The notes: generated by a model from the sequence alone, not told the origin. 64,000 nt of DNA from Perognathus longimembris pacificus (GCF_023159225.1 NC_063161.1:71576767-71640766); one strand, 5' to 3'. Shown: positions 20,401 through 31,912, numbered from the stretch's first letter. Made by a program: numbers and translations.

Positions 20401-21987
20401 TGCTGGCATAATTAGGCTGGCAATGTATTATTGGCATTATCATATGGCTTTTATAGCAAAGAAGTTGTGACTTGGTTTGTGACTTCTGATTTAATAAGCA
20501 TTTATTGGCCCGAGTGCGTAGGGATATCTTATTATACCCTGGTGAGGGCTTAGGGCTCTGGAAAGCAGTTAACTTCCCCTAAAAGTTGTCCATTTCAGAA
20601 GCCCTCTTCCCAACCAAAACATGCTCGCTTGGTTCTAGGGCCAGGGTTCAGTGAAAGAGTAATGACAGGCCCCTAGAATTGTCTCGGGCATATTTTCCTG
20701 TTCTGCTTTTCACTGTTGAAGAGCAGTGGCAGCCCTGCCTTGCTGTGTGTGGCAGAGCAAGTTCTGGTTGGTGTGCGAGGTGGTGATGGCGGTGGTGGTT
20801 TCCAGGAGAGCTGTGGTTGGCCATTCTGTCTCCGCCTGCTTCCCACGGGAGGGGCTGACCCCCAGGAAATGAGCCGGAATGGAGGGGCACCTGAGCTGCC
20901 AGCCCCATCAGTTCCACACTGGAAGGGGCCCGGAAGCACCTAGGCTAGCACCTCACCCTCGGCTGCCCCGTAGTCACCTCACTCGCAGGACACAGCTAAA
21001 GGGTGTGATGAGGAGAATTAACTTTTTTGAATGATATCTGATGGAATTTGTTACTATCCCCATCAAGAACCCTTCCTTTAAAAAGTAAACAGCTCTCTGA
21101 TAAAAATACTTCTCTCGCTCTTGCTGTAATGAAATTCCAGTAGCATGATGTTAGCACCCAGAAGAGAGGTGGCCAATGGCTTTGTTGGGGTGAAGGTTTT
21201 TCCTAGTATAGGAAGCCCTCCACCCAGGGTTTTCTTTCTTTCTTTTAATGGAAAACTTGGCCAGTTCTGTGGCTACAGGGTTGTGGGACCCCCAGGAAGA
21301 ATTGGTGGGGTTCCTCATAGCTTCCAGGCCTGCTTCCCCAGGCCTGTGCTCACTGCAGAGCAGGAGCCCACAGCCAGGTAGGAGGCGGTCCTCACTGGGT
21401 GAAACCCAGTGCCGGCTTCCTTCCCTGAAGGTGTGTGCTGAGCCATGGGGAAACGCAGCCAGAGGGCCGCACCTCTGCACCCTGCGGCCCATCCTGCCTC
21501 CCACAGGCCTGGTGCCCTCACTGCTGAATTTGTGCAGTTGGTACAGGCAGCCGTGGCAAGCTTGGACTCTGAACTGCGCCTCCTGCTCCTTTCCTTGAGG
21601 GTGCAGGCGGGGTGCTGCCCCCTCCTACCAGAAGGCTTTCGGCCTGGCCCTACTTGTTCTCTAAGAAAATGCAGTTAACATTTTTTTTTTCCTTTAAAAC
21701 TCATCGGTGGTTGTGGGGTGTTTTGAGTTTGAATAAGGGGGGAAAAAAACCGAGTGGACAAATTGGTTCTTTCTTAAGCAAAGATTGCGAAATTGGGAGA
21801 AGTAGGCTGCTGTTCTTTCTGTCATTAAAGATTTATTTGGGTGTTGACTGTTTTTTGTTTTTTCTTTGGTAGATGTCAAAGCTCAGATCCTGTCCACTGC
21901 AGCATATGAAAAAAATCAAATCAAGTGCAGCTCAAAAGTTGCTTCCCTTTGCTTCTCTCCACGCAAGATAGCAAGCTAGTCTTTATT
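17461..21987 (+). promoter_or_regulatory. SINE-free proximal intron
   Basis: About 4.5 kb of unique, often AT-rich DNA follows the CpG island with no SINE or LINE. No exon is recognised. Open frames such as the one over 19106-19543 show no known domain. Repeat exclusion here is consistent with dense intronic regulation of CUX1. Confidence 0.4.
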
Positions 21988-22202
21988 ATTATTTTTTTTA
22001 TTTTTTTTTGGCCAGTCCTGGGCCTTGGACTCAGGGCCTGAGCACTGTCCCTGGCTTCTTCCCGCTCAAGGCTAGCACTCTGCCACTTGAGCCACAGCGC
22101 CGCTTCTGGCCGTTTTCTGTATATGTGGTGCTGGGGAATCGAACCTAGGGCCTCATGTATCCGAGGCAGGCACTCTTGCCAGTAGGCTATATCCCCAGCC
22201 CC
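21988..22202 (-). mobile_element. Young ID-type dimer SINE with a 13-bp target-site duplication
   Basis: Reverse copy: poly(T), then the tail unit (gccacttgagccacagcgcc), then a full ID unit ending tatatccccagcccc. It is flanked by perfect GCTAGTCTTTATT at 21975-21987 and 22203-22215. The low divergence and intact duplication indicate a recent insertion. Unlike other copies it has no B1-like head: it is ID plus tail. Confidence 0.9.
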
Positions 22203-22407
22203 GCTAGTCTTTATTTTTAACCTTTGATATTGTCTTTCTTCCTTAAGAAAAAAAGTAGCCTTTATTTTTATTCTCTAGCATAGTTTTATCATCTTAAGGC
22301 CAAAAAGTATAAGAACTTGTTTTTTGGTTACCTTTATTCAGTTGTTGGTTTGACCTGTGAATTTCTTTGTTTTTTCTTTCAGCACTGTCTTTAGAAAATA
22401 GTATTTA

Positions 22408-22634
22408 GAGTTGGTTCACACCTGTCATCCTAGCTACTCAGGAGACTGAGATCTGAGGATCTCACTTCAAAGCCAGCGTGGGCAGGAAGCGTCTGTGAGA
22501 TTCTTAACTCCCAGGTTACCACCAAAAAAGCCAAAAGTGGAGCTGTGGCTCAAGTGGTATGCGAGTTTTGAGCACAGCAGCTCAGGGATGGCATCCAGGC
22601 CCTGAGTTCAAGCCCTAGGACTGGCACTGCGGAA
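22408..22634 (+). mobile_element. Composite SINE
   Basis: Head (cacacctgtcatcctagc), tail (gagctgtggctcaagtgg) and end (gagttcaagccctaggac) in order. Confidence 0.85.
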
Positions 22635-22940
22635 AAAAATAATTAGGTCAGAATGATCTGATAAAAGTTACTAAGCTCTGGCTGTGAGAGCCCAAGGGCG
22701 TTGGGAGGAAGGGCGGGGAGCCGCCACAGCCCCAGTTCCTGCTGTCACCTCCACCTGCTATCCCTGCCCCGCCAAGCCTGTCCTCTTCCCTAAGCTGCCG
22801 TCATTCCAGCTTGTTGTTGTTTGTTTGTTTGGTTTTTTTAGAATAAGTATTTATGGAATACCATGTTTTTTGGGGATTCTTGGAAGAAAGATACAGTGTA
22901 AATGAAAGTTAAAGCCTTCACTGGAGGGAATTTAACATTC

Positions 22941-23017
22941 AGCTCCTCTCTCTCTCTTTCTCTCTCTCTCTCTCCCCCCTCCCTCCCTCTCTCTCCCTTC
23001 CCCCTCTCTCTCTCTGA
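22941..23017 (+). repeat. Polypyrimidine (CT)n/(CCCT)n tract
   Basis: About 77 bp of mixed CT and CCCT units. Confidence 0.9.
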
Positions 23018-24214
23018 GTCTTGGAAGAAACTTGGGGTTCCCCCTTGGAAATAGGAAGGCTCTGCTGCTCCTATCTCTGCTTTTGAATCATTCTGAAAGG
23101 TGTGGCAGAGAATGGTGAAATGCCTTCTTTATTTTCTGTTTCTCACCATGGTGATTGACCCAGACCTGAGGCCGGGGCAGCTGTGTGCTGTCCTCAGCAG
23201 CAGCGTGGACGTCTGCGTGGAAGGGGCCAGGCTCTGTGTCCCTCGCCAGTTGTGGGATGGCGATGTGGGAGCAGCATAGCGCCCGAGCATGACGACTGCT
23301 TCATCCTGCATGCTGACTCCTGCAGCACAGAGCTTGCGAGCAGGACCCCCATGTTGCCCACAGAACAACCACACTCTGTGCCTGCTTTCATGTCCTCAGT
23401 GTCGTGTGGGCTTGCCACGGATGACACAGCTTCATGCTGGAGTCTCCTGCATGGCAGGTGTGTGTGGTGCCCAGGGCAGGGCTGGAAGCCAGGGCGCCTC
23501 TTGCAGGTGGCCTGGAGGACGGAGGGCCTGTGGCATGGCTGGGTGCTGTGGTGAGCTGTGCCACGCAGATGTGGTGCCTGGCCCTCAGGCCTGGCACCCC
23601 ACCTCAGCTTGTCAGCCTTGACGTGGGGCTGGGAAAGGAAGGTGCTGCTAGCTGTGGTTGAAGGTCATTGTCAGGGCGCTGCAAGTGGCCTGTGATGGCT
23701 TTCCATGGCTCTGAGCTGCTATGTAATTACACTACCATCTTAAAGGGAGATTTTTTTTTTTTTACATGTACGTGTATGACCCAAGCTGTTGCTAGTGCAC
23801 ATGATGGCTGCCTGGGCTCCTTGTGTTTCAGTTGTCATCATCCATTGCACATCCTCCCATGCACCAGTTTCCCCACGTGACACCTGCAGTGGTTTGCTCT
23901 GGCATGAGTGGAGCTTGTCTGTGTTCCTCAGGCTGGAGACAGATGCTAGTAGGTCTCAGCAAGAACAACCCAACCCCAGAATTGAGCTCATTTTGGGGTG
24001 GTCTCTCGGTGCCCTGTTTCACCCATTCCTTTCTTCCTTCATTCCGTGCTTCCTGCCTGGAGGAGGCCAGGAGGGGGCTGCAGGAAGGATGTGGACACAG
24101 GGCCCTGGGGTGTGGAGCTGAACTCTGCAGAAGCATTGTAAAGTGTCTGGGGGTCTCCTGGGCCCCCACACTCTGGGTTCTCTGTCAGCTTCTGCTAACA
24201 GCATACAGCAACAC
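23018..24214 (+). other. Unique GC-leaning intron
   Basis: No repeat and no exon-like open frame is recognised. Confidence 0.5.
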
Positions 24215-25230
24215 AGTGCCCAAAAGCACCCACAGAACCATAGCACTGCAGTGCCCACAGCACCCACAGAACCACAGCACCCACAGAAGTATAGTACCCC
24301 CAGAACCACAGCACCATAGCACCCACAGCACCACAGCACTGCAGTGTCCACAGCACCCACAGAACCATAGCACCCACAGAACCACAGCACCCACAGAAGT
24401 ATAGTACCCCCAGAACCACAGCACCATAGCACCCACAGCACCACAGCACTGCAGTGCCCACAGCACCCACAGAACCGTAGCACCCACAGCACCACAGCAC
24501 TGCAGTGCCCACAGCACCCACAGAACCATAGCACCCACAGCACCCACAGCACCACAGCACCCATAGAAGCACAGCACCACAGCACCCACAGCACCACAGC
24601 ACCATAGTGCCCACAGCACCCACAGAAGCACAGCACCACAGCACCCATAGAACCATAGTACCCACAGGACCACAGAACCACAGTACCCACAGCACCCACA
24701 GCACCACAGCACCCACAGAACCACAGCACCCACAGAACCACAGCACCACAGAACCATAGTGCCCACAGCAACCACAGTACCACAGAACCATAGTGCCCAC
24801 AGCACCCACAGAAGCACAGCACCACAGTGCCCACAGTGCCCACAGCACCCGCAGTGACCACAGCACCCACAGAACTACAACACCACAGCACCCACAGAAG
24901 CACAGCACTCACAGCGCCACAGAACCACAGCACCCACAGCACCACCGCACCCACAGCACCACAGCACCCACAGAACCTGCAGCGCCCGCAATGCCCACAG
25001 CACTCACAGCACCCACAGAACCACAGCACACAGCGCCACAGCACCCACAGAACCACAGCACCCACAGAACCTGCAGCACCCACAGTGCTCACAGCCCCAC
25101 AGCACCCACAGAACCACAGCACCCACAGCACCACAGCATCACAGCACCCACAGAATCACAGCACCACAGTGCCACAGCACCACAGCACCCACAGAACCAC
25201 AGCACCCACAGCACCACAGCACCACAGCGG
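24215..25230 (+). repeat. 1-kb CACAG-rich minisatellite
   Basis: About a hundred degenerate 8-9 bp units (ccacagcac, ccacagaac and variants) fill 1 kb. A higher-order 110-bp period is visible: the variant ccacagaagtatagtacccc recurs at 24281 and 24391. Mixed 8/9-bp spacing keeps several frames open on both strands (a 371-codon Cys/Trp/Gly/Val-rich one on the complement); these are not proteins. Confidence 0.95.
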
Positions 25231-26149
25231 CAGGTGTTTGCCCTCAGTTTCCCTTGGCACGGGGCAGGACTTCTGTGTGATGTAGACTCAGGAATTGAAA
25301 TTATTTAGTTTCTATTTTGATGGTGCTGAGTGTGGAACCTGGGCCGTGTTGCCAGGTAAGTGCTGCATGGAGCTCCATGCAGCCCTACATGGGTTGTCCA
25401 TGTGTGCTAGGGAGGGCGATCACCGACACACGTGTCCCACTTTTATTCCCATGCACTAGATTCTCTCTGTAGGTGTTGCTTAAAATGTACATTGCATTCA
25501 TGAAAATCCACATTAAGATAGAGCTGCACAGAGCCGCTCTTTGCCTGAGGTTAGTTTTCTGAATCCGCTTGCAGCCTGATGGGAGGAAGTTTCTAGTCTG
25601 GACTTGAGAATGCCCCTCATGGAGTGAAGGCCTGTGTCAGGCAGGAGTGCTAGGAGTTACTGTCCACCTTCTTGGAGGTCATGTCCCTCATGGCTGTTAG
25701 CCCCCCAACCCCCAGCCCTGCCGCGGGCCTGGTGCGCAATCGTGAATCTGCCTGTGTTTGCTGCCTCTTTTAGTCCAAGAAAGTACCTGGGGTATTTTTG
25801 GGGGTGACGTCATTGTCTGGATGCTGCACAGTTTTTGCATGGTTTGGGGAAGTGCAGGCCCTGGAGGAGCAGGGACCTGGAAGCCAGCCCCAGGGGGGGC
25901 TGCTGCTGGAGGGATGGGGGGATGCCCCACCATGCTGTGCACCTGTGGGGGTGTGAGGGGTGTGGCGCGGCTAGGAGTTCCTGCTGGGGTCCCTGGGAAG
26001 AGGCTGGTGCTGAGGTTGCAGAGATGAGACCTGGGATTTGTCTTCACCACTGCGCTTCCCCGAGTTTGAAGCCTGTGGAGGCTTCTGTTTGGGGTTTGAT
26101 TGGTCCTTGAGAAATTTGCATTTGTTGGAGGTGGGTAAGTAAAGATCTA
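25231..26149 (+). other. Unique intron
   Basis: Nothing recognised beyond non-repetitive, moderately GC-rich DNA. Confidence 0.5.
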
Positions 26150-26475
26150 ACACCTGCACACACATACACACAACTACACCACATGTATACACAAACACAT
26201 GCACACACAGACATACCTATAAACATACATGCATGAAGACACACATGCTTATACACTCACATAAGCACAGGCATACAAACATACATATACACACATGTGT
26301 GTATACATCCACACATGCATCCACATACACCTACATGCATACTCACATGCACACAAGCACACACAAACATATACCTATACATGCATGCACACCCACACAT
26401 ACACATACATATACATACACACATGCACTCATACATACATGCACACATGCATATACACACATGCACACACAGTTT
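26150..26475 (+). repeat. CA/CATA/CATG-rich alternating tract
   Basis: About 325 bp of largely alternating purine-pyrimidine sequence (acacac, atacat, gcatgc), a pattern that favours Z-DNA. The His/Thr-rich frames are artefacts. Confidence 0.9.
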
Positions 26476-28240
26476 GTTAACTTGAAGGTCCACTGGAAGA
26501 AGGACCTTCATTGTAGCATTGTGTAGCTGGTGATATTGAGGGACATGGGCCAGACTTGGCTTATGCTCCTGGTTTATTTCGTGTGCCCACACAAAGCCCC
26601 AGGAGGAGCCTCAGCTCCTGCTCAGGAGAGACGGGATAGGAGGCCACAGGGGGCTCAGAGCACGACTGTTCGGGGTTCCTGAAGTAAGGGGGCTTCTGAG
26701 CAGTTGCCGTGGGGCCAGGGTGGAGGACACCCAGGGGTGCTCTATGGGGGCTCTGGCTTCTCTGGCCTGAGTCTTTAGCCTCACCCCAAGGAGAGAGAAT
26801 CCCGCCTCCACATCCTGGGCCCAGGGCCACAGCCTCCAGCCAGCCTCCTTCCGTGTCTGGGGTGCAGTGATGGCTGGGCTGAAAGGAGCATTCACCACCT
26901 TGCCAGTGGCCTCCACGCCCTGTCTATGCATAAGCAAATCTGTTGGAAGAGTTGGAGAAACTGAGTCAGGTGGGAGAGAACCATCGTGGAGCTGCAGGCC
27001 TGGTGGGCAGGCTGCCTTGTCTCCTGACCCCCACTTTCCTGTGCAGTCCGGCTGCCACCAGAGCCTCAATCCCTGCTGACAGGCGGCACTGGACAGGCCC
27101 AGGCAGGCAGGCAGGCAGGCGGCGCCGCGTGACGCGGGAGGGACTTCAGGAGGGGCACGGGGTTCCGTCCTGACTGAACCCCACATGGTGACGGCCCTGC
27201 ATCTCAAGACTCTCATAGGTAACCCTAGCATTCAGGCAACTCCAGATTCAGACAACTTCCCGTTTGCAGGCTTTGCTCTTGTGTGGTTTGCTATGTCAGG
27301 ACCGTGTAAAGGTAGAGGGGAAACACACAAAAACCTTCACCGGTCTGGGAGATAATGGAATGGATTTGGTGATACTGCTGTTTTGTTTGGGGAGGCACAT
27401 CCGTTGTTATCTGGTGTTGGGGTCCCTTATCTACTCACTGTTGAGCTGGCCTAGGTCCTGCTGTCACCCCTAGGGCACCAGTGGGCCAGAGAGATCAAGT
27501 GCCAGCCTGGGACTGGCTGGGAGGATTTGGAAAGAGGGACTCAGCCTCTCACTCCATTTTATCTCGAGTGCTGGTTGGGGCGCCCTGCCTCTCCTGGAGT
27601 CACACAGGAGACCAAAAACAAAGAGCCAGGAATGAGCAGGCTGCATGGTAGAAGAACCAGGGTCTGTGGACCAGCAGAATGCCCTTACCACCCCCCTCCC
27701 CCTGCCTCTGACACAGCTCTGAGAAGTACTGGCTCCTAAATGGAAGAGGAACAGAGACATTCAGGACCGAGTCCTGTCCAGTGGGGTCCTTTCAGAAGTC
27801 CCACAGGAGGTGGAGAGGGGCAGGGACATCTGGCCGGCGGTTATGCACAGTGGGTGCACCAGGGCTGGCCTTGGCATTCTGGGGGAGGTCTGGGAGGTCC
27901 AGCAGAAATGGGGCAGGTGAGAGACATTTTAACAGGCTGCCATTGGTGCCTGTGAAACAGGCTGGGAGCAGCACCACAGCTTGTCTTCTGTGTCCCCATC
28001 GGCCCCGACCCTCCAGCAGGCCATTGTCCTTGGTGTTGGGGTACTGGGTGCCCACATTTCGAGAGCTGGGCTCCTGCACCCTTAACCTGGCCAGATCCCC
28101 CTGGTTGGTTAAAAATAGGTGGCGGGGGTGGGGGGTAGGGGGGCGGCCCCAAGCCCCAGGACTGAGCGTGACTCATAGGTGCGCCAGGAGTCAGCCTGGC
28201 GTTCCCCATTCGTTTCCATTTGCGTTCTGTCAGTAATCCT
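26476..28240 (+). other. Unique GC-leaning intron
   Basis: No SINE or exon is recognised. A short GGCA/CAGG microsatellite (27100-27120) is the only repeat noticed. Confidence 0.5.
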
Positions 28241-28244
28241 TGGT

Positions 28245-28352
28245 AATTCCTGCGTTTCATGATGTCATTCTAATGGAATTAAACTTGAACACTTCAAAAT
28301 TATGTAATTAATTGTATTCAGCTTCAATTACAGTGACTAATTATAGTGATAC
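28245..28352 (+). promoter_or_regulatory. AT-rich homeodomain-site cluster
   Basis: An abrupt AT-rich island in GC-rich intron carries TAATTAATTG (28305-28314), CAATTA (28325-28330) and CTAATTA (28337-28343) within 40 bp. It looks like a conserved-type homeodomain module; conservation was not tested. Confidence 0.35.
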
Positions 28353-28377
28353 CTGGTGGCCAGTCAGGTGTGCAGGG

Positions 28378-28500
28378 GGGGGTGTGCATCTGCTGGCATG
28401 GGCCTCTGCTACCACGGGCTACCACAGCCACTCAGACACAGGGCCTCTGTGGCCACGTCACGGCCACTCAGGCACAGGGCTTCTGTAGCTATGGGCCACA
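28378..28500 (+). repeat. Short GCCACTCAG-type tandem duplication
   Basis: A unit of about 35-37 bp (gccactcaggcacagggc core) is present about two times. Confidence 0.6.
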
Positions 28501-28919
28501 AGGTTCCTCCTGCATGTGTGCTTTGTCCTGTGGCCGGCACTGGCTCCTGGGTGGAGGGTACCTTGCTTGGCTTTGGCTGGGGAAGCCAGTTTCTGCCTGT
28601 GGCTTCCAGGTCCAGCTCTACCCTCTCACGAGCCCCTAGGCTCCAGACGAAGTGCGGCGAGGAGGGGAAGCGGGGTGATGGAGGATGGCACTCCCTGGCT
28701 CTGGGCCTCTCAGCAAAGCAGAGGCCTGCCCCAGGCCTGCGTGGGACTTGAGTTTCTTGCATCAGGGAAAAAGAAAGCCTGTGAGCTGAGCCGAGGTGCT
28801 GCAGTCACAGCCCAGATGCAGGGAGGTTCCTGGCTCTGGCTCGGTGCCACTGGAGGAGTGTTCTGGGACGTCGGGTCCTGGAGGGGCCACGTGGGGGCTG
28901 GTCTTGGTTCTTCACTATT

Positions 28920-29095
28920 GGCAGCAGAGTCCCATTTACAAACCAGATGTCCCCCAATACTTCAGCTCACGCCAACGAAACATTCAGCAATTAGAATGGT
29001 TAATATTCAGTTAAGTATAATTAGAAGCTGGTGTAAATTGTGAATGAAATTGGCAGGTTCCATAAGTTACAGCCAAATCGCAAATCTGTTTCTAG
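28920..29095 (+). promoter_or_regulatory. AT-rich unique block, enhancer-like
   Basis: Contains CAATTAGA, GTTAATATT and ATAATTAGAAG within 60 bp and no repeat. Listed as a candidate regulatory element on composition and motif density only. Confidence 0.3.
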
Positions 29096-29160
29096 CTGTG
29101 TGTGTCTGTCTATGAGGCTGTCAGTTTGAGTAGGTGTGTCATTTTCCCTCCTTCAGGGAC

Positions 29161-29255
29161 AGAAACGGGGACTGGTGGCACAAGCCCATAATCTCAGCCA
29201 CTTGGGAGGCATAGGTAGGAGGATTACAGTCTGAGGTCAGCCCAGAGGTTCCCTG
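29161..29255 (+). mobile_element. B1-like SINE monomer
   Basis: Reads ggtggcacaagcccataatc then acttgggaggcataggtagg and a short downstream part; no ID-like tail. Confidence 0.65.
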
Positions 29256-30420
29256 AAAAATACTGGAACAGAGAAAGAACCCCCCCCGTCCCCCGCTGTG
29301 CGCACACCAGATTGTAAGGAATTTCCTATTACTATTTCTGCATAAGGGCAAGAAAACTCAACTCCCTCCCCCCTTGTGCCTTTCATGGTGTTCATGTGCG
29401 TGTATGTGTGTGCACATGCAAGTGTGCACACGGGTGTGCACACTCACATTGAGACCTTCACTTGCCTTCTGTGTCGAGTCCCATCTCCAGTCCTCTCTGC
29501 ATTCTCACAGCGTGTGCCTTCACTCCTGGTCAGGTGTGTGTGTGTGCACAGGGCTAGCTGATAGCAGGCTTTCATTTTGGCCTGGTGTTACAAACCCTGT
29601 TCTTTTCTCATCACACTTTTTGTCCTCTTTGCTCCCTGTCACTTTCCCACCAAGGCCATGACAGGTCCTGCAGGGCATAAACCACGTGTGATCAGCTCTC
29701 ACAGCCCTGGAGCGGGGATGTCCACAGTCCTGGTGCCTGCTCATGGCACCCTTGCCGTGAGTGCAAAGCAGAGAGGGCTGTGTGGTGCACCCATCCCACC
29801 ACAGGCCCACCTGCCTGCCGCAAAGCATCTGCACACTGGAGTCGGCCCCTCGGTGGTTGGCGCCACGCAGAGCTGACGTGAACTTATATAAGTCCCTTGA
29901 TAGCGGGCCAGGAGCAGGATGGCTGGGAGACGTCCCGGTGCCTCCCTCCCCTCCACATCCTGTGCACCCCCCCCCCCCCTTTCATGGTCTCAGGTTGTGT
30001 CCTTTTCCTTTCTAATCACCAGGGTGGCTGATAGCTGCTCACAACAGCCTCATCTTACACTTCTTAGCGTTTCCCATTGCTCTTTTGTAAATTGCCCAGC
30101 CTTGTATTTTACCATCTTTGTGATGGTTAATAGGGATGCCCCATCCCATGAGGCCGTGGTTTGTGGGGCCTCCCTGCCAGGATCCCCAGCCTTATTTGCT
30201 CATTAATTTGTCTGAAGTGCTCTTCAGCAAGTGGGAAGACTTTTTTCCCCCCATCTTTTCCCCCCTCATGCTCTGTGTTATCTCACTCATTTGAGAAGTC
30301 TTTTCTTAGTCACAGAGCATTCTGTTTCTGTGACCATGTAGATTTGTCTTTCACAGATGATCCTGTATGTTAGGTTGATTTCTCCCCCTGGGTGATTCCT
30401 GGTTTGGGAAGCTGCCCCTC
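29256..30420 (+). other. Unique intron
   Basis: No gene is recognised. It holds short GT and poly(C) patches (14 Cs near 29968-29981). Confidence 0.5.
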
Positions 30421-30482
30421 TCATATATGTATGAGTCCATTTTCTGATACTGTATATGTATGAGTCCATTTTCTGATACTGT
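30421..30482 (+). repeat. 31-bp tandem duplication
   Basis: The unit containing atgtatgagtccattttctg is present twice, head to tail, nearly perfectly. Confidence 0.85.
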
Positions 30483-30901
30483 AATGAGATGCCCAAGGCA
30501 GGGTGTTTTGTTTAGCTCACAGTTGTGGTACTAGCTGCAGCAGGGCCCTCCTTGCTTGTGTGACCTCCTGGGATTGACTTAGGGATGGGCTGTGTTGTGA
30601 GGGGGAACCAGGGCCCGGAGCAGACAGGCTTGCTTCTCGAGAACCAGGGCCCTTGGAGAAGTGCTTCGTCCCTTCCCAGAGAAGACCCCCAGCAAGGCTA
30701 CTGACTTCCCCCAAACTGTGATGCTCAAGGTCGCACCTTGCAACACTTGTACTCGGGCCACCATGGACTGTCAGGGGTCAGGTGCCCCCCTCCCCCCCCG
30801 CCCCCCTCCCCGTAGTACTGATTCTCTGGACCCTGTGTTTCCTTGCAGGCTGATTCCACAGGTTTCCATCATTGTGGTGTGTGCTTATACTTCTGGTGGG
30901 G

Positions 30902-31002
30902 AAGACTTGTCTCCTTTTCTTTCTTTCCCCTCCCTCCCTTCCTCCCTCTCTCCCTTCCTTCTTTCCTCCCTCCCTCCTTTCCTTCCTTCCTTCCATCCTT
31001 TT
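30902..31002 (+). repeat. Left copy of a 101-bp direct repeat flanking a LINE-1 fragment
   Basis: Starts aagacttgtctccttttc and continues as a mixed polypyrimidine. It is identical over 101 bp to 31573-31673. The sequence is irregular enough that the match cannot be simple microsatellite coincidence. Confidence 0.92.
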
Positions 31003-31572
31003 TTTTTTTTTTTTTTGGTGATCACATTTTTTTTTTATGTCGTTCTTTTTTTTTATTTTTTTTCTCAAATTTTTATTATCAAACTGACGTACAGAGAGGT
31101 TACAGTATCATACGTTGGGCATTGGATACATTTCTTGTACTGTTTGTTGCCTTGTCCCTCATGCCCCCCTCCCTCCCCCCTTTCCCTACCCCCCCCCAGG
31201 TGTTCAGTTCACTTACACCAAACAGTTTTGCAAGTATTGCTTTTGTAGTTATTTCTCTTTTTTTACCCTGTGTCTCTCGAATTTGGTATTCCCTTTGAAT
31301 TTCCTACTTCCAATACCAGTAAACACGGTTTCCAATATACTCAGATAAGATTACAGAGATAGTGTAGGTACAAACATAGGAAGGTGATACAAAACATCAT
31401 CAATAATAGAAACTACACATACACATAGGACGTTGAAAGTAGTTACAACTGTGATATATCACTTGTTTCCATAACATGGAGTTCATTTCACTTAGCATCA
31501 TCTTATTTGTTTCTAAGTGTATAGCTAAGTGTATAGCTAAGTGTATAGCTAAGTGTTTCTAAGTGTATAGCT
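31003..31572 (-). mobile_element. Truncated LINE-1 3' region, reverse orientation
   Basis: On the complement: 3'-UTR-like LINE-1 sequence ending in a complex A-rich tail (seen here as T runs at 31003-31068 broken by short non-T words). ttcttgtactgtttgttgcc is the reverse of the element at 12.1 kb. The 5'-truncated end holds a 12-bp unit (taagtgtatagc) repeated about four times (31515-31572). It is bounded on both sides by the 101-bp duplication. No ORF survives. Confidence 0.8.
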
Positions 31573-31673
31573 AAGACTTGTCTCCTTTTCTTTCTTTCCC
31601 CTCCCTCCCTTCCTCCCTCTCTCCCTTCCTTCTTTCCTCCCTCCCTCCTTTCCTTCCTTCCTTCCATCCTTTT
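31573..31673 (+). repeat. Right copy of the 101-bp direct repeat
   Basis: Perfect copy of 30902-31002, directly adjoining the truncated end of the LINE-1 fragment. Confidence 0.92.
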
Positions 31674-31680
31674 GTTTTTT

Positions 31681-31912
31681 GTTTGTGAGCCTGTTTTAAG
31701 GCTTGATCTGGAGGCCTGGACACTGTCCCTAAGGTCTTTTACTCAACGCTAGTGCCTACAGCTCGAGCCACTGTGCCATTTCTGGCTTTTTGGTGGTTAA
31801 TCAGAGATTAAGAATCTCGCAGACTTTCCTGCCTTGGGTTGGCTTCGAACCATGATCTTCAGCTCTCAGCCTCCTGAGTAGCATTTCAGGTGTGAGCTAC
31901 CAGTTGGTTTTG
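31681..31912 (-). mobile_element. Composite SINE, reverse orientation
   Basis: Middle (ttttggtggttaatcagag) and head (agcctcctgagtagcatttc) are clear; the tail is eroded. Confidence 0.78.

Noticed and set aside
24019..25134. 371-codon frame rich in Cys, Trp, Gly and Val on the complement
   Set aside because: It mostly translates the CACAG minisatellite; several frames of both strands are open for the same reason.
26233..26592. His/Thr-rich or Cys/Met-rich proteins
   Set aside because: Translations of the CA/CATA/CATG tract.
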